The notes beneath the pieces are model-generated. The model saw only the letters and a program-made list of their open reading frames with translations. It was not told where the DNA came from and did not search any database. A stretch of 64,000 nt of DNA from Thermolongibacillus altinsuensis (GTDB lineage Bacteria; Bacillota; Bacilli; Bacillales; Anoxybacillaceae). The DNA lies in NCBI RefSeq assembly GCF_004341205.1, contig NZ_SLUL01000001.1:186001-250000 (forward strand), read 5' to 3'. The translations under genes were made by a program, and so were the position numbers. Shown one piece after another: positions 27,193-34,880 of this stretch; the first letter of the stretch is position 1, and every line of letters starts with the position of its first letter.

Positions 27193-28332
27193 ATGAACAT
27201 TGTGCTTGCGCCCGACTCGTTTAAAGGAAGTTTGTCATCGGCGGCCGTTTGCGATATAATCAAACGGGCATTTGCCGCTGAATATGAAGAAGCAAACGTC
27301 GTTTCCGTGCCGATGGCGGATGGGGGAGAAGGGACGCTTGAAGCGATCGTCACAGCGACAAACGGAACGACGGTCACCGTTGAAGCGAAAGGTCCGCTGT
27401 TTGAAAAGCGGCAAACGGTGTATGGCGTTGTCAACGGCGATACAGTCATTGTCGAAACAGCTTCCATTGCAGGTTTAACGCTCGTGCCGAATGAAAAGCG
27501 CAATCCGCTTTGCACGACGACGTATGGGATGGGAGAGGTCATTCGCGCGGCGCTTGATGCAGGGTATCGCCGCTTTCTCGTCGCTCTCGGCGGCAGTGCG
27601 ACGAACGATGGCGGCTTCGGGTTGCTTAGCGCGCTTGGCGTAACATTTACAAATGAAAAAGGCGAGCGTTTACCGCCGTTTGCGGCATCGCTTGCCGATA
27701 TTGCTCATGTCGATTTTGCGACGATTGATGCGCGCGTGTATGAAAGTACGTTTCTTGTTGCATCCGATGTGACGAATCCGCTTTGCGGAAAAAACGGCGC
27801 TTCGTTTGTATTCGGACCGCAAAAAGGGGCAAACGCGGAACAAGTTCGTTTTCTTGATAACGCGTTAAGCAACTATGCCGCTAAAATCGAAGCACATCTT
27901 CGCCAGGCGTATCAACATGAAAAAGGTGCAGGAGCGGCAGGCGGATTAGGCTTTGCCTTTTTGACGCTCGGCGGAAAAATCGTCTCCGGTGCGGAGCTTG
28001 TCGCTCAGACGGTTCGGCTAGAAGAAAAGATCAAAGACGCACATTTCGTCATGACAGGCGAAGGACGAAGCGATGAGCAAACGCTTTATGGGAAAGTGCC
28101 GCTTTATGTGGCGACGCTGGCGAGAAAACATGGCGCAAAGCCGATTTTGCTTTCCGGTAGTTTAGGTGCGGGATTTGAACGTTTGTATGACTATTTCATC
28201 AGCTGCGACGCGATTGCGACGGGGCCGATGACGGTAGACGAGTGCATGGAACGCGCGGAAGAACTGCTGTACATCAAAGCGCGCAATGTTGCACGTTTGT
28301 TAAAAACGATACGAAAGGAAGTGAGTAGATGA
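27193..28332 (+). CDS. Glycerate kinase (type 1 family)
   Basis: Phosphorylates D-glycerate. The GK-I family is identified by the N-terminal MNIVLAPDSFKGSLSS, MADGGEGTLEAI, LGGSATNDGGFG, GAGAAGGLGFAF and MTGEGRSDEQTLYGK. 379 aa, full length. SD GGGGGATG. Its stop overlaps the next start (ATGA at 28329), so translation is coupled to the YhfC gene. Gene symbols glxK and garK are both used in this family; I assign none. Confidence 0.92.
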   Translation: MNIVLAPDSFKGSLSSAAVCDIIKRAFAAEYEEANVVSVPMADGGEGTLEAIVTATNGTTVTVEAKGPLFEKRQTVYGVVNGDTVIVETASIAGLTLVPNEKRNPLCTTTYGMGEVIRAALDAGYRRFLVALGGSATNDGGFGLLSALGVTFTNEKGERLPPFAASLADIAHVDFATIDARVYESTFLVASDVTNPLCGKNGASFVFGPQKGANAEQVRFLDNALSNYAAKIEAHLRQAYQHEKGAGAAGGLGFAFLTLGGKIVSGAELVAQTVRLEEKIKDAHFVMTGEGRSDEQTLYGKVPLYVATLARKHGAKPILLSGSLGAGFERLYDYFISCDAIATGPMTVDECMERAEELLYIKARNVARLLKTIRKEVSR

Positions 28333-29096
28333 ACCTGGCAGGCCCGATTAGCCAACTGATGATATCTTTGATTATCCCGATTGCGTTTTTCCTTTATTTT
28401 CGAAAAAAGCAACAGTTTGCTTGGAAACCGTTGTGGATTGGCGCCGCTGTTTTTGTCCTTTTTTCGCAAGTATTGGAGAAGCTTCTTCATATTGCGATGA
28501 TTGATCAAAGCGGGACAGCGCTTAAATGGACGGATCACCCTGCTGCGTTTGTGCTTTACGGCGCGCTTGCAGCCGGCGTGTTTGAAGAGCTTGGCCGCTA
28601 CGTCGGCTTTCGTTTTTGGCTGAAAGATCGGCATGAATATAAAGACGGTCTTTCGTTCGGTCTAGGGCATGGCGGCATCGAAGCGATTTTGATCGGCGTC
28701 ATTGGAGCGATCAATACGCTCGTTTTGATGCAACTCATTCGTTCTGGAACGTTCGATGAAACGCTCGGTTCGGCGTTGTCAGCCGAGCAGGCGAGCACAT
28801 TAAAAGAACAGATCATGAACACCCCATTTGCTTTTTATGTGCTTGGAGGACTCGAGCGCGGGGGCGCGCTCATTTTCCACATCACGATGTCGCTGCTTGT
28901 GTTGCTCGGTGTGCGAACAAACCGATTTCGCTACGTTTTATACGCCATCGCCATTCATGCGTTGTTGGATGTGGCCCCAGCGATGTACCAAGCGGGAATA
29001 TTGAAAAATATTTGGGCGGTTGAAGGCGTGCTTGCCTTATTTGCGGTCGCGTCGCTCTTTGTTTGGAATAAATTGAAAAGAAAGTTGGTAGAATGA
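28329..29096 (+). CDS. yhfC: YhfC-family intramembrane metalloprotease-like protein
   Basis: 255 aa with about 7 hydrophobic segments. GVFEELGRYVGFRFW (EExxR-like) and GLGHGGIEAILIG give the Glu and His pattern of the CAAX-protease/CPBP superfamily, and HALLDVAPAMY gives a further His/Asp. Similar to B. subtilis YhfC. Start overlaps the glycerate kinase stop. Substrate unknown. Confidence 0.78.
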   Translation: MNLAGPISQLMISLIIPIAFFLYFRKKQQFAWKPLWIGAAVFVLFSQVLEKLLHIAMIDQSGTALKWTDHPAAFVLYGALAAGVFEELGRYVGFRFWLKDRHEYKDGLSFGLGHGGIEAILIGVIGAINTLVLMQLIRSGTFDETLGSALSAEQASTLKEQIMNTPFAFYVLGGLERGGALIFHITMSLLVLLGVRTNRFRYVLYAIAIHALLDVAPAMYQAGILKNIWAVEGVLALFAVASLFVWNKLKRKLVE

Positions 29097-29476
29097 TGAT
29101 TCGAATCAAGCGGTTGGATCATGTGCAAATTTGCATTCCTGTCGGCAAAGAGGAGGAAGCGCGTGCATTTTATACCGATTTGCTTGGGTTTACAGAAATT
29201 GAAAAACCGAATTCACTAAAAGGGAACGGCGGGCTTTGGTACAAAGTCGGAGATGTGGAACTGCACATTGGCGTGGAGAATCGAGAAGGATACAACAGCA
29301 AAAGCCATCCGGCATTTGAAGTAGAGGATGTATTCGGTGCGCGCCGATATTTGGAGGAACACGGCGTGCCGACGCAAGACGAAAAACCGATTCCAGGCGT
29401 CATTCGCTTTTCATTCCGCGACCCGTTCCAAAATCGCATTGAATTTCTCCAAAAAGTAAGCTGCCTCGATGAATGA
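29093..29476 (+). CDS. VOC-family (glyoxalase/bleomycin-resistance fold) protein
   Basis: 127 aa, one vicinal-oxygen-chelate domain: RLDHVQICIPVGKEEEARAFYTDLLGF at the start, AFEVEDVFGARRYLEEHGV in the middle, and SFRDPFQNRIEFLQK at the end. Metal ligands would be His in LDHVQ, His in VELHIG and Glu in RIEFLQ. The start overlaps the YhfC stop. Substrate unknown. Confidence 0.85.
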   Translation: MMIRIKRLDHVQICIPVGKEEEARAFYTDLLGFTEIEKPNSLKGNGGLWYKVGDVELHIGVENREGYNSKSHPAFEVEDVFGARRYLEEHGVPTQDEKPIPGVIRFSFRDPFQNRIEFLQKVSCLDE

Positions 29477-29490
29477 GGCAGCTTTTTTGA
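29458..29490 (+). terminator. Terminator of the 26.7-29.5 kb unit
   Basis: AAGCTGCCTC (29458-29467) and GAGGCAGCTT (29475-29484) with loop GATGAAT, then T's. It overlaps the VOC stop codon. Confidence 0.85.
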
Positions 29491-29543
29491 TGGAATCATG
29501 ATATGTATGAATAAAACATTGTTCTAAATAAACAAATAAATGA

Positions 29544-29746
29544 ATGAATTTAACAAGTTTAAAGGAAGAGCTTTCTTCATTAACTGAAATAATTTACTTT
29601 GACTCCAATCAATATCTTCGTGAGAAATATATTTAAAGTTATGTCTCAATCATGCGATAAAGGATGGAAATCACACCGGAGAAATCATCTCTTTAATTCG
29701 CCTTGGAGAAGCATTGAAAAAATTTAATGAAAAGGTTCTTATTTAA
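29544..29746 (+). pseudogene. Possible frameshifted small ORF
   Basis: One frame runs from ATG 29544 (NLTSLKEELSSLTEIIYFD...QYLREKYI) and stops at 29634. Another frame, closed upstream near 29621, continues with coherent sequence (LCLNHAIKDGNHTGEIISLI...) to 29746. One indel around 29627-29636 would join them into a ~66-aa helical protein. No SD is visible. A relic is the simplest reading; there is no recognised family. Confidence 0.3.
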
Positions 29747-29779
29747 CTAACGAATGCTTTCATTGAATAAGAACAACCG

Positions 29780-29807
29780 AAGACCGCAATAAAGCGGTCT
29801 TTTTTTC
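29780..29807 (+). terminator. Intrinsic terminator upstream of the bio promoter
   Basis: AAGACCGC and GCGGTCTT pair around AATAAA, followed by TTTTTC. It insulates the bio operon. Confidence 0.8.
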
Positions 29808-29864
29808 TTTTGATGAAGATCAACATTGAAAGAGCTTTGTTTTTAAAGAGGTCATAAAAAATAA

Positions 29865-29927
29865 TTGTCTGAATGTTTTGTCTATGATACGATAATGTAA
29901 ACTTTAAAATTATAAAGGTTTACAATT
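29865..29927 (+). promoter_or_regulatory. bio operon promoter with BirA operator
   Basis: TTGTCT (29865-29870), 17 nt, TACGAT (29888-29893) with an extended TG. Immediately after lies an inverted repeat, AATGTAAACTTT (29894-29905) and AAAGGTTTACAATT (29914-29927), matching the TTGTAAACC...GGTTTACAA half-sites of biotin operators bound by BirA. The operator covers the expected start site. Confidence 0.8.
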
Positions 29928-29945
29928 GGAGGGGGAGAGGGAGGT

Positions 29946-31121
29946 TTGTGGCAGGACAACATAAACGCGCAATTAGCAACACTGGAGAAGAAAGCACAAA
30001 AGCGGAAACTTCCGCGCATGGAGCGTTCGGATGAAGGTTGGGTGATGATGAACGGGCGAAAGTTGCTGAATCTCGCTTCCAATAACTACCTTGGCTTAGC
30101 GGATGACGAACGGCTCATCGAGGCGAGCATTCGTGCGATGCAAACATACGGTGCAGGCGCCACCGCCTCGCGCCTCATTGTCGGCAACCATGCGCTATAT
30201 GAGGAAGCCGAAGCAGCGTTAGTGAAATGGAAAGAAACCGAAGCTGCTCTGATCATCAACAGCGGTTACACCGCCAACGTCGGCATTCTTTCCGCACTAG
30301 CAAGCCGTGAGGATGTCATCTTTAGCGATAAACTCAACCACGCCAGCATCGTTGACGGCGCCATTTTAAGCCGCGCCGAACTGAAGCGCTATCGCCATAA
30401 CGACATCGACCATCTTGAAACGCTTTTGAAAAAAACACCTGTGCATAAGCTGAAAATCATTGTTACCGACACGGTTTTCAGCATGGATGGAGACATCGCT
30501 CCTCTTCGCGAACTCGTTGCCCTCAAAGAAAAATACGGCGCGATTCTCATGATCGATGAAGCTCACAGCAGCGGCCTCTACGGAGAAAAAGGAGAAGGGT
30601 TGGCCCATCACCTCGGCATTGCTGAACACGTCGATATTCACATGGGAACCTTCAGCAAAGCGCTTGGCACATTTGGCGCCTATGTGACAGGAAAGAAATA
30701 CCTCATTGACTATTTGATCAATCATATGCGCGCCTTTATTTTTACAACTGCCTTGCCGCCAGCGGTGCTCGGATCGATTCGAGCAGCGATTTCCATCGTC
30801 CAACAAGAACACGAACGCCGCATAAACTTGTTTACCCATAGCGATTACGTTCGCAACGAACTGAAGCGCCTCGGATTCAACATCGGCGCAAGCACAACGC
30901 AGATCGTGCCGATCATCATCGGCGACAACGAACGAACCGTCCGTTTCAGCGAGAGGCTGCAAGAACGCGGCATTGCGGCTGTTGCGATTCGTCCGCCAAC
31001 CGTCCCAGAAGGCACCGCGCGCATTCGCTTCTCGCTCATGGCGACGCTTACGAAACAACAGATCGACTGGGCGCTCGAACAAATCGCCCTTGTCGGCAAA
31101 GAAATGGGTGTTATCGCATGA
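29946..31121 (+). CDS. bioF: 8-amino-7-oxononanoate synthase
   Basis: PLP enzyme condensing pimeloyl-ACP/CoA with alanine, the first step of the biotin ring pathway. [41 protein letters not shown] and the PLP Lys in [17 protein letters not shown] are all present. 391 aa; TTG start 29946 after a run of GGAGG-type SDs. The bioA/D/B genes are not in the window; downstream are bioH and bioC. The last codons lie in a 23-bp tandem repeat. Confidence 0.93.
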   Translation: MWQDNINAQLATLEKKAQKRKLPRMERSDEGWVMMNGRKLLNLASNNYLGLADDERLIEASIRAMQTYGAGATASRLIVGNHALYEEAEAALVKWKETEAALIINSGYTANVGILSALASREDVIFSDKLNHASIVDGAILSRAELKRYRHNDIDHLETLLKKTPVHKLKIIVTDTVFSMDGDIAPLRELVALKEKYGAILMIDEAHSSGLYGEKGEGLAHHLGIAEHVDIHMGTFSKALGTFGAYVTGKKYLIDYLINHMRAFIFTTALPPAVLGSIRAAISIVQQEHERRINLFTHSDYVRNELKRLGFNIGASTTQIVPIIIGDNERTVRFSERLQERGIAAVAIRPPTVPEGTARIRFSLMATLTKQQIDWALEQIALVGKEMGVIA

Positions 31122-31169
31122 ACGAAATGGGTGTTATCGCATGAACGAAATGGGTGTTATCGCATGAAC
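31101..31169 (+). repeat. Three perfect 23-bp tandem repeats at the bioF/bioH junction
   Basis: The unit GAAATGGGTGTTATCGCATG plus AAC occurs at 31101-31123, 31124-31146 and 31147-31169 without a mismatch. Each copy carries an ATGA stop/start overlap. The result is bioF stop, then two chained 8-codon reading frames (MNEMGVIA), then the bioH start, each overlapping the next by 4 nt. Confidence 0.95.
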
Positions 31170-31859
31170 ATTGTTTTTATTCCAGGCTGGGGGATGAAAG
31201 GGGAGATTTTCGCTTCGCTCGCACGCTCTCTGCGTCATTTAGGAGATGTATCGTTCATTGAATGGGGCGGCATCGAAAGTATTTCCTCTTTTCGTGAACG
31301 TGCCAAACAAGCGCTCCATGCTCGTTCGGTGCTCATCGGTTGGTCGCTCGGCTCGCTCGTCGCTCTCGAAATGGCGCACGAGAACCCTGAACTTGTTTCT
31401 TATCTCGTTCTCATCGGCGGAACGAGCCGTTTTGTGACGGCGGCAGGCTACGACGCAGGATGGCATCCGCGCATCGTTGAGCGGATGAAAAAACAGCTTC
31501 AGCGCCATCCCGGTGAGACAATCCATGCTTTTTTGGCTTCTCTGCTGACGGAAGAGGAAAACGCCGACCTTTCCGATTATTTTCATCGCGACCGAACGAA
31601 GGAGCTGCTCATCGGACTTGATTATTTATTAACGGCGGATGCTCGTTCGCTTTTACCTAAAATTCATGTGCCGATGCTGCTCATTCACGGTGAACGAGAT
31701 GCGATCTGTCCGCCGGATGCGTCGCGTTACATTGCCGCACGCGCACGCGCGGCAACGCTCGCGCTTCTTTCAAACACAGGCCACGTTCCGTTTGTTACAA
31801 AAACGGACGAATGCGCCCAACTCATTCAATGGTTTGTAGGTGAAAAAGATGATCGATAA
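31164..31859 (+). CDS. bioH: BioH-type alpha/beta hydrolase (pimeloyl-ACP methyl ester esterase)
   Basis: 231-aa alpha/beta hydrolase. The nucleophile is in GWSLGS (about residue 60), the acid in HGERDAI, and the His in NTGHVPF. Its place between bioF and bioC marks it as the esterase that frees pimeloyl-ACP from its methyl ester, as in the B. cereus bioADBFHC arrangement. ATG 31164 is the last ATGA overlap of the tandem repeat; the reading back to 31131 is repeat sequence. Its stop lies inside bioC. Confidence 0.82.
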   Translation: MNIVFIPGWGMKGEIFASLARSLRHLGDVSFIEWGGIESISSFRERAKQALHARSVLIGWSLGSLVALEMAHENPELVSYLVLIGGTSRFVTAAGYDAGWHPRIVERMKKQLQRHPGETIHAFLASLLTEEENADLSDYFHRDRTKELLIGLDYLLTADARSLLPKIHVPMLLIHGERDAICPPDASRYIAARARAATLALLSNTGHVPFVTKTDECAQLIQWFVGEKDDR

Positions 31860-32640
31860 ACAATTACTGCAAAAACGGTTTAGTACGAATGCCCAAACAT
31901 ATGACCAATTTGCCAACGTTCAAAAAAAGATGGCGAATGCTCTATTCGGCCAAATCACCATCCGTCCTGAACGCATTCTTGAAATCGGCTGTGGAACAGG
32001 CTATCTCACCGAAAAGCTTCGCCGTCACTTTCCACACGCCCGCATCACCGCTGTCGACTTAGCGCCCGGCATGATTGCCGTCGCCAAACAACGCCTTGAT
32101 GCTGAACAGATCAATTGGATTTGCGGCGACATCGAAGAAATCGAACTGTCCGAACGGTACGATCTCATCATCTCCAACGCGACATTTCAATGGCTCAACG
32201 ATCTAGATCGCACGCTTTTGCGCCTCTATGACGCATTAAACGACGGCGGACAACTGGTTTTTTCAACATTTGGCGCACGCACGTTTCACGAGCTGCACAC
32301 ATCGTTCGCCTGTGCGCTTAAGACGCAAAATCTAAACGAACCGCTTCGCATCGGACAATCATTTCCAACACTAAATCAATTACTCGGCCGATGCCAGTGC
32401 GCCATTCCATCCGCCGCCATCAGCGCAGCCGAAACGATCGAAATCGAACGCTTCCCATCCGTTCGCGACTTCTTCCTTTCATTGCGCAAAATCGGCGCCA
32501 CCAACAGCACGACAGGTCGATATTGCCAGCGTCCATCCGTATTCAAAGCGATGATGCGCGAATACGAACATCGCTTTTCCGAAAACGGCCAGATCTTTGC
32601 GACATACCACTGTTTATTCATCGACATCACCCGCCTATGA
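31849..32640 (+). CDS. bioC: Malonyl-ACP O-methyltransferase BioC
   Basis: Class I SAM methyltransferase that caps malonyl-ACP so that fatty acid synthesis can build pimelate. SAM motif ILEIGCGTGYLTEKL and post-I acidic loop TAVDLAPGM near residues 40-70; CGDIEEIEL and ISNATFQWLNDLD follow. ATG 31849 with AGGTGA about 7 nt upstream overlaps the bioH end by 11 nt. 263 aa. Confidence 0.9.
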   Translation: MIDKQLLQKRFSTNAQTYDQFANVQKKMANALFGQITIRPERILEIGCGTGYLTEKLRRHFPHARITAVDLAPGMIAVAKQRLDAEQINWICGDIEEIELSERYDLIISNATFQWLNDLDRTLLRLYDALNDGGQLVFSTFGARTFHELHTSFACALKTQNLNEPLRIGQSFPTLNQLLGRCQCAIPSAAISAAETIEIERFPSVRDFFLSLRKIGATNSTTGRYCQRPSVFKAMMREYEHRFSENGQIFATYHCLFIDITRL

Positions 32641-32654
32641 GGCGGGTGTTTTTT
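32628..32654 (+). terminator. Terminator of the bio operon
   Basis: CACCCGCC and GGCGGGTG around TATGA, then TTTTTT. It overlaps the bioC stop. Confidence 0.87.
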
Positions 32655-32745
32655 ACGAGAATAGTAGACAAAATGCGATCCTTTTTGTAGTTTGTTGTTT
32701 AGGACAGTGGCTGTATCAGTCGTTGCATCTTGAGAGGAGAGACCA

Positions 32746-33612
32746 ATGATGAAGAGAGTTCGGATTCGTTACGGTGATTGGGTTCTTAAAGCAGATTTGT
32801 ATGAAGACGATGGAAAACTTTATATGGAAGCGAACGGTTTCGAAGAGGAGGATGTTGTTTGGTTCACCGGCCGTTCTCGAAAGGAATTGCATGAACAGAT
32901 GCAAAAATGGTTTCGCGATCAAGTAGAGAATCATCAAATCTCTGAGCTCATTAGGCGAGGATACCGCATAGCATATAAAGGCAAAAAAATGCTTGCAGAT
33001 GTTCGCGAATCAAGGATTGCTTATCATATTTCGCCACAGGAAAATAGGCAGTCGATTTTGGAAAAAGGATTGCTTCCCAATTCTCCAATGGTTTCATCTG
33101 ATGTGTACCATGCAAGTGCGCTATTAGAAAGCATTAAACCGAAATGGATTCCTGACTGGGTCCAGCGCGTCAATGCGCTTTATTTGTATCCAGAAATGCC
33201 AATTGACCATTTGCTTATGCTGGGCTATCCGCCGCCAAGCGATCTCTATGCAGTGAAGCTGCCAAACACAAAAGGTTGGATGGGAAGCCAATTGTACGGA
33301 GGCTTTTGCATATCTGACGGTCCGATTACGGATGAAGAACGTCTCCGCTTCATTAAAGAGGATGTCGGGAAAAAATATTGGAGCTATTCTTGTTCGTTAG
33401 AAGACTACATCAAGTATGATCGACGAACACGAAAAAAGGATCGCTATGTTCAAGGATATGATGAAATCCTGTTTTTCGAATCCATTCCTCCAGAAAATAT
33501 AGAATGGATCGGAAGCTGGGACGAAACAGGCTTCACGCCAACAGACGCGTTCATGAAATACGTAAAAGAAGAATGTAAACAAGCATGCATGAAACTATTC
33601 GGGATTGGATAA
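32746..33612 (+). CDS. Protein with ADP-ribosyltransferase-like (ART) fold signature
   Basis: 288 aa. Residues 1-80 form a charged, unrecognised N-terminal domain. From about 85 the pattern AYHISPQENRQSILEKGLLP is the first strand/helix of ART-fold enzymes (an H/Y start, then xxILxxGL), and YDEILFFESIPPENIEWIG near 250 resembles the last catalytic strand that carries the Glu. DarT, RNA 2'-phosphotransferase and several toxins share this layout; no specific subfamily can be named. SD GGAGAG. It stands alone between the bio operon and the defence island, without an evident antitoxin. Confidence 0.5.
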   Translation: MMKRVRIRYGDWVLKADLYEDDGKLYMEANGFEEEDVVWFTGRSRKELHEQMQKWFRDQVENHQISELIRRGYRIAYKGKKMLADVRESRIAYHISPQENRQSILEKGLLPNSPMVSSDVYHASALLESIKPKWIPDWVQRVNALYLYPEMPIDHLLMLGYPPPSDLYAVKLPNTKGWMGSQLYGGFCISDGPITDEERLRFIKEDVGKKYWSYSCSLEDYIKYDRRTRKKDRYVQGYDEILFFESIPPENIEWIGSWDETGFTPTDAFMKYVKEECKQACMKLFGIG

Positions 33613-33803
33613 GTGAGTTGATAGGGGAATATTAGTAACGATGATCTTCCAGGGCTAGAGAGACCCTTTAAGGCCATTTATCTGATAAAGCAATTGGTTG
33701 TTAGGGATTTTTACACATGAGGGAATTTTGTGTGGATGAGTGTGGTGCTAGTTACTAAACAATGTGATAAAATAGTAAAAAACTCAAATGGGTGTAATGT
33801 GAA

Positions 33804-34880
33804 ATGGCAAAAGTCATTCCTAAAAATCCAACATTTCGAACCAATGGGGAAAGACGGATCGTTGAGACACTGGAAGAGACATTAGAAGTTTTATGGACTA
33901 TTTATTATGAGCCAGTCATTTTAGGTAAGCAACCTGATTTAATTTTATTTCATGAATATCAAGGAATTATCATTCTAGAGGTAAAAGATTACACAAAATC
34001 AATTATACAAGAAGTTAACCCTGATTTTTGGAAAATAAAGAAGAAGAATAGGGTCATAAGTGTTAAATCGCCACTAAAACAAGCTATTGAATATCGAAAT
34101 GAATTGATAACATTACTATCACAAGAAAACGAGTTGCTAGAGGAAAATGGTAAGTATCAAGGAAAGTTAAAAATACCTGTATTATCAGCTTGTGTTTTTC
34201 CAAATTTATCTTTAGATGATATTAGTGAACTAAAGATTGACCGTATAATTCCAAAAGAACAGATATTTTCTAAGGAAGATATAACGTCACATTTAGGAGA
34301 ACGTATTTCTAGATTAACTGAATTATTATTTATTTCAGAAGGATTGACTGAAAGAGAAGCAAATCTTGTAAAGAAATGCATTTATCCAAATTTTACTTTT
34401 ACTGTTAATGAAAATACACGTTCATACTTTTATGGACAAGATGAAGAAATTTCTAACTTTAAGGTCGAATATATTTCATTTGATAACTATGTCGATGAAA
34501 TCTATTTTGTTATTAATAAAATTAATCATCTAATTCGTTTAGAGGCAGCGAGGACGATAGGAATTGTTTTTCCAGTAAATCGCTCTCTCAGAGTGGGGAC
34601 GCTTAAACAATTTATTAAAGATTTATTAAAAAGTCGTAATCTTTACCCATCAAATCAGTCATTTTCGATCAATATTACAGATATAAAACAGGTAAATTAT
34701 AGTATAAAATTTGATTATTTATTTGTACTTGATATTAACACGATTCGCGGCGGTGAAGATTATCAGGAATTGAAACGTTTAATTGAAAACTATCAGCAAA
34801 AACAAACCAATATTGTTCTTACCTCAAATAAAAAATCGTTTTTAACAGAAAAATTAAAGAATCGATTAGCATCCAGCTAA
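33804..34880 (+). CDS. NERD-domain (nuclease-related) protein
   Basis: 358 aa. The N-terminal part fits NERD: an ERRIVETLEETL helix, YYEPVILGKQPDLILFHEYQG, then IIILEVKDYTK, giving the D...E-x-K nuclease core at about residues 43-65. The rest is helical with a Rossmann-like C-terminal part (YLFVLDINTIRGGEDYQE) reminiscent of a helicase accessory domain without Walker A. The SD is weak. An extended -10 (TGATAAAAT near 33766-33773) precedes it. It converges on the helicase gene with a 4-nt overlap of stop codons. Probably part of the defence island. Confidence 0.7.
   Translation: MAKVIPKNPTFRTNGERRIVETLEETLEVLWTIYYEPVILGKQPDLILFHEYQGIIILEVKDYTKSIIQEVNPDFWKIKKKNRVISVKSPLKQAIEYRNELITLLSQENELLEENGKYQGKLKIPVLSACVFPNLSLDDISELKIDRIIPKEQIFSKEDITSHLGERISRLTELLFISEGLTEREANLVKKCIYPNFTFTVNENTRSYFYGQDEEISNFKVEYISFDNYVDEIYFVINKINHLIRLEAARTIGIVFPVNRSLRVGTLKQFIKDLLKSRNLYPSNQSFSINITDIKQVNYSIKFDYLFVLDINTIRGGEDYQELKRLIENYQQKQTNIVLTSNKKSFLTEKLKNRLASS

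Noticed and set aside
30366-31082. 238-codon minus-strand frame inside bioF
   Set aside because: Antisense shadow of a well-supported gene with no SD or recognisable product.
30973-31167. 64-codon plus-strand frame across the 23-bp repeats ending MNEMGVIA
   Set aside because: It is bioF read out of frame, entering the repeat; only the overlapping ATGA minigenes are of interest.
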